A stretch of 64,000 nucleotides of DNA from Streptomyces sp. NRRL S-646 (GTDB lineage: Bacteria > Actinomycetota > Actinomycetes > Streptomycetales > Streptomycetaceae), in contig NZ_JODC01000008.1 of NCBI RefSeq assembly GCF_000720765.1, forward strand, positions 372,001 through 436,000, read 5' to 3'. Shown here one piece after another: positions 16,886 through 25,878 of the stretch. The position numbers were made by a program, and so were the translations under genes. Within the stretch, counting starts at the first letter, position 1. Every line of letters starts with the position of its first letter. The notes under the pieces were generated by a model. The model ran no database searches, was not told where the DNA came from, and saw nothing but the letters and a program-made list of their open reading frames with translations.

Positions 16886-17470
16886 TCAGTCGTGCGTCTT
16901 GGCCAGCAGCTCCAGGATCTCGGCCGTGGTGCCCGTCTCGCCCAGCCGCGGGAAGATCCGCTCGATGCTGCCCCGGTGGGCCTCGGGGTCCATGTCGCTC
17001 ATGGCGTCGGTGGCGAGTGTGACGTGGTAGCCGTGCTCGTGCGCCGCGCGGGCGGTGGACTCCACGCCGATGCTGGTGGCGATGCCGGTCAGCACGATCT
17101 GCGTGACGCCGCGACGGCGCAACTGGACGTCGAGACCGGTGCCGTGGAAGGCACCCCAGTTGCGCTTGGTGACGGTGATGTCGCCGGGGTGACCGGCCAG
17201 TTCGGCGACCACGACGTCCCAGCCCTCAGGGAAGGTGCCGCCCGGGCGAGGGGCCTCGGTACGGCCGGGGACCGTGTCCGCTCCGTCGGCGGCGAAGGAG
17301 ACCCGGACCAGCACCACGGGCAGACCACGGGTGCGGAAGGCGTCGGCGAGTTCGACCGTACGGGTGACGACGTCGGCGCCGGTGTGCGGCTGGACGGGCG
17401 CGGCGACGATGCCGGCCTGGAGGTCGATCACCACGAGGGCGGTGCGCGGGTCGAGGGCGGTGACGGTCAT
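16886..17470 (-). CDS. Isochorismatase-like cysteine hydrolase family protein with Gly at the nucleophile position
   Basis: 194 residues. Asp16 (VVIDLQ) and Lys102 (TVTKRNWGAF) of the family triad are present, but the nucleophilic Cys position reads Gly135 (TGIATSIGVESTA). The nicotinamidase/amidohydrolase reaction needs that Cys. True isochorismatases and PhzD also lack it, so a vinyl-ether hydrolase activity is conceivable. It follows the MFS exporter gene after 3 bases, and the MarR gene precedes that, so it probably belongs to a MarR-controlled detoxification or export operon. Confidence 0.82.
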   Translation of the reverse strand: MTVTALDPRTALVVIDLQAGIVAAPVQPHTGADVVTRTVELADAFRTRGLPVVLVRVSFAADGADTVPGRTEAPRPGGTFPEGWDVVVAELAGHPGDITVTKRNWGAFHGTGLDVQLRRRGVTQIVLTGIATSIGVESTARAAHEHGYHVTLATDAMSDMDPEAHRGSIERIFPRLGETGTTAEILELLAKTHD

Positions 17471-17473
17471 GGA

Positions 17474-18883
17474 TCAGGCCTTTCGTTGCGGGACGAGGGT
17501 GTCGAGTGAACGGTCGGGAAGAGAGGACGCGAGGAGCAGCGTCGATCCGGCGAGCATGAACACGGCCAGGTCGTGCATCCCGGAGGTGTCGGCGCGGTGG
17601 GGGAAGAAGGCCGCGTTCGCGGCGGCCGCGGCCAGCGCGCCGAGATAGCCGAAGGTGCGCAGCAGCCCGGCGGCCGAGGCGGTGCGGGCCGGCTCGGCCT
17701 GGCGGTACAGGGCGTTCTGGATGGCGAGTCCGAGGAGGCCCTGCGGCACACCCATCACCGCTCCGACGAGGAGCAGCGCCCAGACAGGGGTTCCGGAGCC
17801 GACCAGCAGCAGCGTGGCGCAGCCTGCCATCTGCACGAGGCTGCCGACGACGAGCTTGGCCCGTACGGCCTCCCGTCGACCGGTGACGGCGGAGACGGCG
17901 AGCCCGGTGGCCGACAGCGACAGCAGCACCAGTCCCGTGGTCGCGGCGTGCAGCCCGCGCCCCTCCTCCAGCCACTGGGTGAACCCGTACATGAAGGCGT
18001 ACGCCGTCGTGTAGGCGAGCAACTGGCGCACAAACGTGACGATCAGCGGGATGTTGCCGCCGAGGACGCGCAGGTCGACGAACGGGTCGGGCACGCGCAG
18101 CTCCCGCCCCGCGAAACCCGTCGCGGCGACGGCGGACACGACCGGCAGATACCACCGATCGAGCCGCAGGCCCGTCAGGAAGACCATCAGCGAGACCAGC
18201 ATGACCGCGAACAAGGCCATGCCGGGCAGGTCGACACCTCGTCCCCGGCCTGGTGGCCGCCGGGGAGTCCTCGGCAGACGGCGCGTGCCCAGGACCAGAC
18301 AGACCACGGACAGCGGCACGTTGACGGTGAAAACGGCCCGCCAGCCACCGAAGCCGATCAGCAGACCGCCGAGGGCGGGACCGATCACGGCCACGACCTG
18401 GTTGGCCATGGCGAGCGCGGTCAGTACCCCCGCCGGGCTGTCCCGGCCCGTGCGCTCGGCCTCGCTCCGCGTCAGCTGCATCGCCGCCGGATACGCCGCC
18501 GACGTCCCGAAACCGAGCAGCACGCGCGCGCCGATCAGCGCACCCAGCGAGGGAGCGAGCGCGCCGAGGAGTCCGGCGATCCCCACCAGGCCCGTGCCGA
18601 TCAGATACAGGTGGCGCGGCCCGTACATGTCCACGAGCCGCCCGACGACCGGCTGCCCCACCGCGGTGGCCAGGTACAGGGCCGAGACCAGCCACACCGT
18701 CTCGGCCGGCGGTGCTCCGAAGGCGACGCCGATCGGCACCAACGCCACTGCGATCATCGAGGAGTTGACCGGGTTGAGTACCGAACCGACCAGCATCGGC
18801 GCGATCAGCCGCCGGTCGAACTCGGTGGGGGAGGGGCGGCTGGTCCGCGCGCTGCCCCCGATGCCGGGCAGTCGGGGTATCAC
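17474..18883 (-). CDS. MFS drug-resistance-type transporter (DHA2-like)
   Basis: 469 residues from GTG 18881-18883, which overlaps the MarR stop (GTGA). About 12-14 hydrophobic segments are visible. The motif-A region reads GRLVDMYGPRHLYL, and motif C is seen around GPALGGLLIGFGGWRAVF. It should sit in the cytoplasmic membrane and export a drug or metabolite using proton motive force. Co-transcribed with the MarR regulator upstream and the isochorismatase-like gene downstream. Confidence 0.88.
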   Translation of the reverse strand: MIPRLPGIGGSARTSRPSPTEFDRRLIAPMLVGSVLNPVNSSMIAVALVPIGVAFGAPPAETVWLVSALYLATAVGQPVVGRLVDMYGPRHLYLIGTGLVGIAGLLGALAPSLGALIGARVLLGFGTSAAYPAAMQLTRSEAERTGRDSPAGVLTALAMANQVVAVIGPALGGLLIGFGGWRAVFTVNVPLSVVCLVLGTRRLPRTPRRPPGRGRGVDLPGMALFAVMLVSLMVFLTGLRLDRWYLPVVSAVAATGFAGRELRVPDPFVDLRVLGGNIPLIVTFVRQLLAYTTAYAFMYGFTQWLEEGRGLHAATTGLVLLSLSATGLAVSAVTGRREAVRAKLVVGSLVQMAGCATLLLVGSGTPVWALLLVGAVMGVPQGLLGLAIQNALYRQAEPARTASAAGLLRTFGYLGALAAAAANAAFFPHRADTSGMHDLAVFMLAGSTLLLASSLPDRSLDTLVPQRKA

Positions 18884-19341
18884 GGCTGCGTGAGCCGTTC
18901 CAGCAGCGCCAGTCCATCGAGGACCGTCCGTCGTTCGTCCTCGGTGTAGCGGTCCTGCAGCGCCCGGGCCAGCCATTCCTCACGCGCCTGCCGGTCACCC
19001 TCGACCCGCAGACGGCCCGCGTCGGTCAGGGTGACGAGCTGGCGGCGGCCGTCGTCGGGGTCGGGGCTGCGCCGGATCAGCCCCTGCCGGTCCAGCGCGG
19101 CGAGCGTGGTCGCCATCGACTGCGGCCGCACACCCTCCGCCGTGGCCAGCGCGCTGGCCGTGGCGGCCCCGTGCTTGGCCACCAGGGTGAGCGCGGAGAC
19201 CTGGGGCGGTGTGAGCTCGTCGTCCTCCGCGACCTCCCTGATACGGCGCCGCAGCCGGCTGAACACGACCCGCAGATCGCGCGCCGCACGGGCGGCGGAG
19301 TCGCCGATGCCCTCGGAAGGGTCGATGGCCTGTGTGTCCAT
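18880..19341 (-). CDS. MarR-family regulator of the exporter operon
   Basis: 153 residues from ATG 19339-19341 (MDTQAIDPSEGIGDSA). Winged-helix landmarks: LTPPQVSALTLVAKHG, ATAEGVRPQSMATTLAALDR and DPDDGRRQLVTLTDAGR. First gene of the exporter operon. A near-perfect 22-bp palindrome lies 29 bases upstream of its start, which fits autoregulation. Confidence 0.9.
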   Translation of the reverse strand: MDTQAIDPSEGIGDSAARAARDLRVVFSRLRRRIREVAEDDELTPPQVSALTLVAKHGAATASALATAEGVRPQSMATTLAALDRQGLIRRSPDPDDGRRQLVTLTDAGRLRVEGDRQAREEWLARALQDRYTEDERRTVLDGLALLERLTQP

Positions 19342-19369
19342 GCGCCGACAATAAAACCGTAAGGTGAAA

Positions 19370-19391
19370 CTGTCCAGTCCAGACTGAACAG
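19370..19391. promoter_or_regulatory. Putative MarR operator palindrome
   Basis: CTGTCCAGTC-CA-GACTGAACAG: two 10-base arms that match except at one position. It lies between the MarR-led operon and the DUF574 gene, in an AT-richer stretch. Position and symmetry are those of a MarR dimer site. Confidence 0.65.
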
Positions 19392-19498
19392 CTCTACCTG
19401 TAGATCTCATGCTGTGCCAGTCAACTTGGCTTGTTCCCAAGCGCGTTGGACTACCTTGTGCGTCGACAGAGGAACGCCGACGAGGGGAGCGGATCCGA

Positions 19499-20311
19499 AT
19501 GCACGAGCATCCGACAGGCGGCATCGCGCCGGTCGACTCCTCCGTGGCGCACCCCGCGCGCGTCTACAACGCCTGGCTGGGCGGCCGGGACAACTACCTC
19601 GCCGACCAGGAGGCGGCCGAGCTGGCCGCCGCCGCCAATCCGCAGATCGTCCCGGCCGTCCGGGCCAACAGGGCCTTCCTCGGACGTGCCGTGCGCGAGC
19701 TGACCGCGCAGGCCGGAATCCGTCAGTTCCTCGACATCGGCACGGGCATCCCCACGGCGGACAACACCCACGAGGTGGCCCAGCGCCTCGACCCCCGAGC
19801 CCGGGTGGTCTACGTCGACAACGACCCGGTCGTCCTGGCCCACGCCAGGGCGCTGCTCGTCGGCACCCCGGAAGGAGCGACGGACTATCTGGAGGCCGAT
19901 CTGCGCGACGTCGAGCGCATCCTCACGGCGGCGCAGGAGACGCTGGACCTGTCGCAGCCCGTGGCGCTCATGCTGGTCGCGATCCTGCAGTACGTCCCCG
20001 ACGCGGACGACCCCCACGCCATCACCCGGCGCCTCCTCGACGCCCTCGCCCCCGGCAGCCACCTCGTCCTCTCCCACCCCGCCGCGGACATCGGCGCCGA
20101 GGCGGTCGCCGCGTCGATGCGCGTGTACAACGAACGGGCCGCCGACCATGCCGGTGCGACACCTCGCACCCATGCCGAGGTCACCGGCTTCTTCGCCGGA
20201 ACGGACCTGCTCGACCCGGGCGTCGTCGAACTCCCCGACTGGCACCCCGGCCCCGGGGACGTCCCGGCACCCGGCCTGCCCATGTGGTGCGGCGTCGGCC
20301 GCAAACCCTGA
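19499..20311 (+). CDS. DUF574-family SAM-dependent methyltransferase-like protein
   Basis: 270 residues from ATG 19499 behind GAGGGGAG. The opening pattern (SVAHPARVYNAWLGGRDNY) and FLDIGTGIPTADNTHEVAQ, VVYVDNDPVVLAHARALL identify the actinomycete DUF574 family. The fold binds SAM; the methyl acceptor is unknown for the family. It stands alone, divergent from the MarR operon across the operator at 19370. Confidence 0.9.
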   Translation: MHEHPTGGIAPVDSSVAHPARVYNAWLGGRDNYLADQEAAELAAAANPQIVPAVRANRAFLGRAVRELTAQAGIRQFLDIGTGIPTADNTHEVAQRLDPRARVVYVDNDPVVLAHARALLVGTPEGATDYLEADLRDVERILTAAQETLDLSQPVALMLVAILQYVPDADDPHAITRRLLDALAPGSHLVLSHPAADIGAEAVAASMRVYNERAADHAGATPRTHAEVTGFFAGTDLLDPGVVELPDWHPGPGDVPAPGLPMWCGVGRKP

Positions 20312-20366
20312 GCGACGCACCGGGCGGCTCACCCTGCGGCGCAGGCGCCCTCTCTAGGCTGACTGT

Positions 20367-20867
20367 GTGCGCCTTCTGCTGACGACCGACACCCACCTCC
20401 CCAAACGCGCCAAGCAGCTGCCCGAGCCGCTCCTGGCCGAACTCCCGCGCGCCGACGTCGTGTTCCACGCCGGGGACTGGGTCGACACGGCCACCCTCGA
20501 CCTGCTGGAGGCCCGCTGCCGCAGAGTCGTCGGCGTGTACGGCAACAACGACGGACCGGCGCTGCGCGCCCGGCTGCCCGAAGTGGCGTACGCCGAGCTC
20601 GACGGAGTGCGCTTCGCAGTCGTGCACGAGACGGGCCCGGCACAGGGCCGGGAGGCCCGCTGTGCCGCCCGGTTCCCCGACCTCGATGTGCTGGTCTTCG
20701 GGCACAGCCACATCCCCTGGGACACGACCGCCCCCGGCGGCCTGCGCCTGCTCAACCCCGGCTCCCCGACCGACCGGCGGCGCCAGCCCCACTGCACCTA
20801 CATGACCGCCACCGTGGCCGACGGCCTCCTCACGGACGTACAACTGCACCGCCTGCCCCCGAGGTAG
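20367..20867 (+). CDS. Metallophosphoesterase, YfcE/MJ0936 type
   Basis: 166 residues from GTG 20367. Metal-binding motifs: TTDTHL, HAGDWVD, GNNDGP, VHETG and GHSHIPW, in the order expected for a small calcineurin-like phosphodiesterase. Likely cytoplasmic; substrate unknown. 55 bases downstream of the DUF574 gene and probably read with it. Confidence 0.88.
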   Translation: MRLLLTTDTHLPKRAKQLPEPLLAELPRADVVFHAGDWVDTATLDLLEARCRRVVGVYGNNDGPALRARLPEVAYAELDGVRFAVVHETGPAQGREARCAARFPDLDVLVFGHSHIPWDTTAPGGLRLLNPGSPTDRRRQPHCTYMTATVADGLLTDVQLHRLPPR

Positions 20868-20957
20868 CCACCGGTTTCGGGACAGCGGGGCGGGGCACCC
20901 GGCCGCGGCGGCCGTAGGTGCGCATCCGGCATCCGGCGGCGTTGTCAGACCCTCCTG

Positions 20958-21128
20958 TTACGAACCGAGCAGGGCGAGCACCGCGGCGGCCGCGTAGAAG
21001 CCCGCTGCTCCGAGGGCGACGGCGTGGAAGCCCCGTACGAAAAGTGTCTCGTCACCGGGCTGTCCGGCGACCGCGCCCGCCACCGCGATGCCTATCGCAC
21101 CACAGTTGGTAGCCCCATAGGGCGCCGC
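20958..21128 (-). pseudogene. C-terminal remnant of an MFS transporter
   Basis: A minus-strand frame ending at TAA 20958-20960 reads GAIGIAVAGAVAG, then FVRGFHAVALGAAGFYAAAAVLALLGS. These are the last transmembrane pair and tail of a DHA2-type MFS transporter. The frame meets TAG at 21129-21131, and I see no further homology upstream. The rest of this 325-base gap (20868-21192) shows nothing recognisable. Confidence 0.6.
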
Positions 21129-21192
21129 CTACCCCTCGGACGGCGCTCCGCACCCCGAAATTCGATGGACGTCCGGCCGTCGCTCCGCTGAG

Positions 21193-22116
21193 ATGGGCGG
21201 CGTGCTGATCGACGCAACTCTCGTACGCCGTCTGCTCGTTGCCCAGTTCCCGCAATGGGCCGAGTTGCCGGTCGCCCCGGTGCCGCAGTCCGGCATGGAC
21301 AACGCCACCTTCCGGCTCGGCGGCGAGCTGTCGGTACGTCTGCCGCGCTACGCGCACTGGGTCGGCCAGGTGGAGCGCGAGCACCGCTGGCTGCCCCGCC
21401 TGGCCCCGTACCTCCCGCTGGACGTCTCCGAGCCGCTCGCCATGGGAGAACCCGGCGAGGGCTATCCCTACCCGTGGTCCGTGTACCGGTGGCTGGACGG
21501 CGAGACGGCGGCCACCGAGGCCCTGGCCGACCCGGTCGGCACCGCCCTCGACCTCGCCGAATTCATCACCGCCCTGCAGGCCGTCAACCCGACAGGCGGC
21601 CCCGGCCCCGAGCAGAGCAACGCCTTCCGCGGTGTGCCGCTGGGCGACGAGCGCGACTCCGTGGCCGCAGAGGCCCGCGTGCGGCCCAAGCTCGAGGCGC
21701 TGAAGAAGGCGGGCCTCGTCGATGCCGACGCGGTGACTCAGGTGTGGGAGGCAGCCCTCGCCGCGCCCGCCTGGGAGAAGCCGCCGGTGTGGATCCACGG
21801 CGACCTCGACGCGGGCAACCTCCTGACACAGAACGGCCGGCTGAGCGCCGTCATCGACTTCGGCACGCTGGCCGTGGCCGACCCCGCCGTGGACCTGGTG
21901 CCCGCCTGGAAGTTCCTGCCCGCGCGGGCACGGGACGTCTTCCGCGAGGCGGTCGGCGCCGACGACGCGACCTGGGCGCGGGGCCGCGGCTGGGCCCTCG
22001 CGGGATCCCTCCCGGTACCCGACGACCCCTTCTTCCGGGACCACCCGGCCCGGATCACGGCAGCCCTGAAGCATCTGGAGGCGATCCTCGCGGACTACCG
22101 CAGCACCGCAGGCTGA
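21193..22116 (+). CDS. Aminoglycoside phosphotransferase (APH)-fold kinase
   Basis: 307 residues from ATG 21193; an in-frame start a few codons later is possible. Catalytic loop WIHGDLDAGNLL (near 198) and metal site VIDFGTLAVADPAVD (near 218) are intact, and the N-lobe includes ATFRLGGELSVRLPRY with the ATP Lys replaced by Arg in the usual VRLP pattern of this subfamily. It could phosphorylate an aminoglycoside, macrolide or a small metabolite; nothing nearby tells which. Confidence 0.87.
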   Translation: MGGVLIDATLVRRLLVAQFPQWAELPVAPVPQSGMDNATFRLGGELSVRLPRYAHWVGQVEREHRWLPRLAPYLPLDVSEPLAMGEPGEGYPYPWSVYRWLDGETAATEALADPVGTALDLAEFITALQAVNPTGGPGPEQSNAFRGVPLGDERDSVAAEARVRPKLEALKKAGLVDADAVTQVWEAALAAPAWEKPPVWIHGDLDAGNLLTQNGRLSAVIDFGTLAVADPAVDLVPAWKFLPARARDVFREAVGADDATWARGRGWALAGSLPVPDDPFFRDHPARITAALKHLEAILADYRSTAG

Positions 22117-22122
22117 GGGAGA

Positions 22123-22728
22123 TCACCCCCGCCGCCACCGCCGTACCCGCGTGAACACAACCGCCACCACGACGGCCGCCGCCACAGCCACCGCCGCCCG
22201 CTTGGCCACCGGCACCCCGGCCGCACGGAACAGGTCCAGGGGTTCGATCTCCTCCGGCGGCTCCACCACCGCCGCGGCAGGCTCGGGCTCCACGATCCGC
22301 TCCGACAGGCACTGGGCGAACTGGCCGACGAGCCGGTCACCCACCTCCGCCATCACACCGCGCCCGAACTGCGCCGGTCGCCCCGTCACCGTCAGATCGG
22401 TACGCACCGACACCGCCGTACCGCCGTCGCGCTCGGTCAGAGTGCCGGTCACCGTGGCGCGTGCGGTGCCCTGGCCGCGGGTCTCCCGGCCGCCGGCGCT
22501 CAGCACCATGCGGTGCGCCGTCTCGTCCTGCTCCTCGAAGACGGCCGTTCCCTTGTACGTCACGGTGATCGGGCCCACCTTGACCTTCACCGAGCCGGTG
22601 ACGGTCTTCCCGTCGTACTCCTCGACCGTCGCCCCGGGCATGCACGGGGCGACCCGCTCGATGTCGAGGAGCGTCTGCCAGGCGTCGTCGACCGGGACCG
22701 GCACGGTGAACTCGTGGTGCAGCTCCAT
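22123..22728 (-). CDS. coxG: CoxG-type SRPBCC protein with C-terminal membrane anchor
   Basis: 201 residues from ATG 22726-22728 behind GGAGGAAGTC. Opens MELHHEFTVPVPVDDAWQTL, then CMPGATVEEYDG and VKVKVGPITVTYKG, the CoxG/CO-dehydrogenase subunit G pattern. The last 35 residues are a hydrophobic helix (VAVAAAVVVAVVFTRVRR), which would tether it to the membrane. In carboxydotrophs CoxG recruits CO dehydrogenase to the membrane to pass electrons to menaquinone; the same role is inferred. Last gene of the operon. Confidence 0.9.
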   Translation of the reverse strand: MELHHEFTVPVPVDDAWQTLLDIERVAPCMPGATVEEYDGKTVTGSVKVKVGPITVTYKGTAVFEEQDETAHRMVLSAGGRETRGQGTARATVTGTLTERDGGTAVSVRTDLTVTGRPAQFGRGVMAEVGDRLVGQFAQCLSERIVEPEPAAAVVEPPEEIEPLDLFRAAGVPVAKRAAVAVAAAVVVAVVFTRVRRWRRG

Positions 22729-22746
22729 GACTTCCTCCAACGGGCG

Positions 22747-23847
22747 TTACGTCGACGGATGGATGGCCCCTCCAGTGGCCGTCAGCGGGGCGCCGCTGCC
22801 GCCCCAGCGCAGCGCGACGATCTCGGCGGCGACGGACACGGCGACCTCCTCGGGCGTACGGGCTCCGAGGTCTAGGCCGACCGGTGAGCGCAGCCGGGAC
22901 AGTTCGCTCTCGGTGAGCCCGGCGTCGAGCAGGCGTCTCAGGCGGTCGTCATGGGTGCGGCGGCTGCCCATCGCTCCGATGTAGGCGGCCGGCCGGTGCA
23001 GCGCCTCCTCCAGCAGCGGCACATCGAACTTGGGGTCGTGGGTGAGGACGCAGATCACCGTGCGCTCGTCGGTGTCCGTGCCCCGCAGATAGCGGTGCGG
23101 CCAGTCGACGACCACTTCCACGGCGTCCGGGAAGCGTTTGGGTGTGGCGAACACCGGGCGGGCGTCGCACACGGTGACCCGGTAGCCGAGGAAGCTGCCG
23201 ATGCGGGCGACGGCGGCCGCGTAGTCGATGGCGCCGAAGACCAGCATGCGCGGCGGCGGGGCGAAGGAGTGCAGGAAGACGGTGACCGTGTCCTCGCGGC
23301 GCTCGCCGTGCGGGCCGTAGTGTCGCAACCCGGTGGCGCCCAGGGCGAGTTCGCCGCGTGCGTCGGCGGTGACGGCGACGTCCAGGCCGGTCGGACCCAG
23401 CGTGCCGGACACCTCGTCCGGCCAGACGGCGAGGGTGGCCCCGATCGTCGCCGGCCCGTCCGTCACCGTCGCCACGGTCACCGGGCGGCCCTCGGCCACG
23501 GACTGCGCGACCGCAGCGAATCCAGGGTCGGTCTCCTGCGTGACGGGCCGGACCAGCAGGGTGATCTCACCGCCGCAGGTGAGCCCGACCGCGAACGCGT
23601 CCTCGTTGCTGTAGCCGAAGGTCTCCAGGCGCGCCTCGCCGCTCTCCACGACCTCCTGGGCGAGCTCGAACACCGCGCCCTCCACGCAACCCCCGGACAC
23701 GCTCCCCACGACCTCGTCACCCGGCCCCACAGCCATGGCCGCACCGGGATCACGCGGTGCGCTGCGGCTCACGGCGACCACGGTCGCAAGTCCGAACGGG
23801 ATCCGGGCCGCGTACCACTCGCTCAGCGTCGGGAGAATCTCACGCAC
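22747..23847 (-). CDS. XdhC/CoxF-family molybdenum-cofactor insertion factor
   Basis: 366 residues. N-terminal XdhC domain (ATVVAVSRSAPRDPGAAMAV, GSVSGGCVEGAV with conserved Cys) and a C-terminal Rossmann domain (AYIGAMGSRRTHDDR, SPVGLDLGARTPEEVAVSVAAE is split by other residues in related proteins). Members bind sulfurated Moco and insert it into xanthine-dehydrogenase-type enzymes. Overlaps the upstream VWA gene by 8 bases, so it serves the hydroxylase encoded by this operon. Confidence 0.9.
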   Translation of the reverse strand: MREILPTLSEWYAARIPFGLATVVAVSRSAPRDPGAAMAVGPGDEVVGSVSGGCVEGAVFELAQEVVESGEARLETFGYSNEDAFAVGLTCGGEITLLVRPVTQETDPGFAAVAQSVAEGRPVTVATVTDGPATIGATLAVWPDEVSGTLGPTGLDVAVTADARGELALGATGLRHYGPHGERREDTVTVFLHSFAPPPRMLVFGAIDYAAAVARIGSFLGYRVTVCDARPVFATPKRFPDAVEVVVDWPHRYLRGTDTDERTVICVLTHDPKFDVPLLEEALHRPAAYIGAMGSRRTHDDRLRRLLDAGLTESELSRLRSPVGLDLGARTPEEVAVSVAAEIVALRWGGSGAPLTATGGAIHPST

Positions 23848-25024
23848 GATCCGCTCCTTCCACGGGCGCCGGGCCGGCCCCGCGCACCACTGCCGCCAGA
23901 CGCTCCAGAGCGGCCAGGCTGTGCCCCTCGACGAAAGCGTCCACGCTCGGCAGCGCCGCCGCCATCCCGGCGGCCAGAGGCGCGTAGCCGGGGCGCGCCT
24001 TGCGGGGATTGGCCCAGATCACCCGGTGTGCCAGCCGGTGCAGACGGCGCATCTGGGCGCCGAGCAGCTCCGGGTCGCCGCGCTCCCACCCGTCGGACAG
24101 CACCACCACGACCGCCCCGCGTGCCATGCCCCGCTGCCCCCAGCGGTCGAGGAACTCGCGCAGCAGCTCCCCGAGCCGGGTACCGCCGCGCCAGTCCGGC
24201 ACGGCGGACGCGAGCGCGGCCATCGCCAGGTCCGGGTCGCGATGCGACAGCTCGCGGGTGACCCGGGTCAGACGGGTGCCGACGGTGAACACCTCCGTAC
24301 GGCTCCCACGGGCGGCCGCATGCGCGAACCGCAGCAGCGCGTCCGCGTAGGGAGCCATCGAACCGCTGACGTCCACGAGCAGGACCACCCGCCGCGGCCG
24401 GTCCGCCCGGGTGTGCCGCCGCAGCCGGGCCGGTTCCCCGCCGCGCCGCAGCAGCTCCCGCACCGTCCGGTGCGGATCGACCGCCCCGCGCCGGTCCGGC
24501 CGCCGCCGCGCCGTGCGCCGCACCTCGCCGCGCAGCGCGAACGCGGCCAGCAACCGGCGCAGTTGCTCACGCTCGGCGGAGTCCAGCCCGGCGACGTCGC
24601 GGTGGCGCAGGACCTCCGAGGAACTGGCGAGCGCCGCTGCGGGCGGCGGGCGCTCCTCCTCGTTGCGAGCGGCCGTACGGGGCACCGGACCCTCCCGTGC
24701 AACCAGCCGCAACCGGGGAGGGGGCGGCACGGTCACCGTCCGCCCGGCGGGCGCAGCACTGCTGAAGTAGGCGGCGAACACGCGCTCGTAGCGCTCCAGG
24801 TCGTCCCGCCCGCCGCACAGCGTCAGCCGCCCCGCCCAGTACACGTCCGCCCGCATCCCGGCCCGCAGCTCGTCCACCGCCCGCAGAAAGGCGTGCACCC
24901 GCTCGGCACTCGCATCGACCCCGGCCGCGCGCAGGGCACGGGCGAAGCCGAGGAGGGCGGCGTCGGCACCGGGCGGTCCGGGCGGCGCACCGTGCTGGGA
25001 CACAGGAACGTCCACGCTGCTCAC
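23840..25024 (-). CDS. coxE: VWA-domain protein, CoxE type
   Basis: 394 residues from GTG 25022-25024, which overlaps the MoxR gene stop (GTGA). The VWA domain is in the C-terminal half with the MIDAS motif DVSGSMAPYAD near residue 215 and VVLSDGWERGD further on. CoxE works with the MoxR ATPase CoxD in maturing the CuSMo or Mo active site. The N-terminal half is Arg-rich helical sequence typical of the family. Confidence 0.88.
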   Translation of the reverse strand: MSSVDVPVSQHGAPPGPPGADAALLGFARALRAAGVDASAERVHAFLRAVDELRAGMRADVYWAGRLTLCGGRDDLERYERVFAAYFSSAAPAGRTVTVPPPPRLRLVAREGPVPRTAARNEEERPPPAAALASSSEVLRHRDVAGLDSAEREQLRRLLAAFALRGEVRRTARRRPDRRGAVDPHRTVRELLRRGGEPARLRRHTRADRPRRVVLLVDVSGSMAPYADALLRFAHAAARGSRTEVFTVGTRLTRVTRELSHRDPDLAMAALASAVPDWRGGTRLGELLREFLDRWGQRGMARGAVVVVLSDGWERGDPELLGAQMRRLHRLAHRVIWANPRKARPGYAPLAAGMAAALPSVDAFVEGHSLAALERLAAVVRGAGPAPVEGADRA

Positions 25025-25878
25025 GTCCCCCGGGCCGCGAGGACCGCCGCCAGATCGAGCCCGCGGGCTCGATCCGTGTCCTCCCGGTACTTGAGTACGA
25101 AGCCCAGGGTCGCCACGGCCAGCTCCGCGTCCACCTCGTTCGCGCCCAGGGCGTCCAGGGCCTGGGCCCAGTCGATCGTCTCCGCGACACCCGGCGGTTT
25201 CAGCAGGTCCTGCGACCGCAGCGCCTGCACCAGTGCGGTCACCTGCTCCGCCAGCCGAGCGGAGACGGCCGGCAAACGCCGCCGTACGATGGCCAGTTCG
25301 CGGGCGAAACTCGGATGGTCGAACCAGTGGTAAAGGCAGCGCCGCTTCAGCGCGTCGTGCACCTCGCGAGTGCGGTTGGAGGTCAGCACCACCACGGGCG
25401 GCACTTCGGCCCGTAGCGTGCCCAGCTCCGGGATCGTGACCGAGAACTCCGACAGCAGCTCCAGCAGGAACGCCTCGAACTCGTCGTCGGCACGGTCGAT
25501 CTCGTCCACCAGCAGCACCGACGGCTGCGTCTCCAGCGCCTTGAGCAGCGGTCGGGCGACCAGGAAGCGACGGTCGTACAGTTCGCCCTCGAGGCGGTCG
25601 GCGTCCCTGACACCGGCCGCCTCCGCGGCCCGCAGATGCAGCAGCTGACGTGGGAAGTCCCAGTCGTACAGCGCCTGCGAGGCATCGATGCCCTCGTGGC
25701 ACTGCAACCGGATCAGCGGTGCGTCCAGCGCCTCGGCCAGCGCGGACGCGAGCGCCGTCTTGCCGACGCCCGCGTCGCCCTCGCAGAAGATCGGCCGGTG
25801 CAGCCGCAGCGCCAGGAAGCAGGCGGTGGCCAGCCCGTCGTCGACGAGGTACCCCGTCTCCTCCAGGCGGGCCCGCAC
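25021..25878 (-). CDS. coxD: MoxR-type AAA+ ATPase, CoxD type
   Basis: 285 residues from GTG 25876-25878. Walker A GDAGVGKTAL (near 35), Walker B VLLVDEIDRAD, sensor VVVLTSNRTREVHDALKRRC. The open frame continues upstream to the coxM stop and translates as QQDPIADRLDPAGDIDG, which looks like the usual MoxR N-terminus. No standard start codon exists there, so the true start is uncertain. It partners with the VWA protein encoded directly downstream. Confidence 0.88.
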   Translation of the reverse strand: MRARLEETGYLVDDGLATACFLALRLHRPIFCEGDAGVGKTALASALAEALDAPLIRLQCHEGIDASQALYDWDFPRQLLHLRAAEAAGVRDADRLEGELYDRRFLVARPLLKALETQPSVLLVDEIDRADDEFEAFLLELLSEFSVTIPELGTLRAEVPPVVVLTSNRTREVHDALKRRCLYHWFDHPSFARELAIVRRRLPAVSARLAEQVTALVQALRSQDLLKPPGVAETIDWAQALDALGANEVDAELAVATLGFVLKYREDTDRARGLDLAAVLAARGT

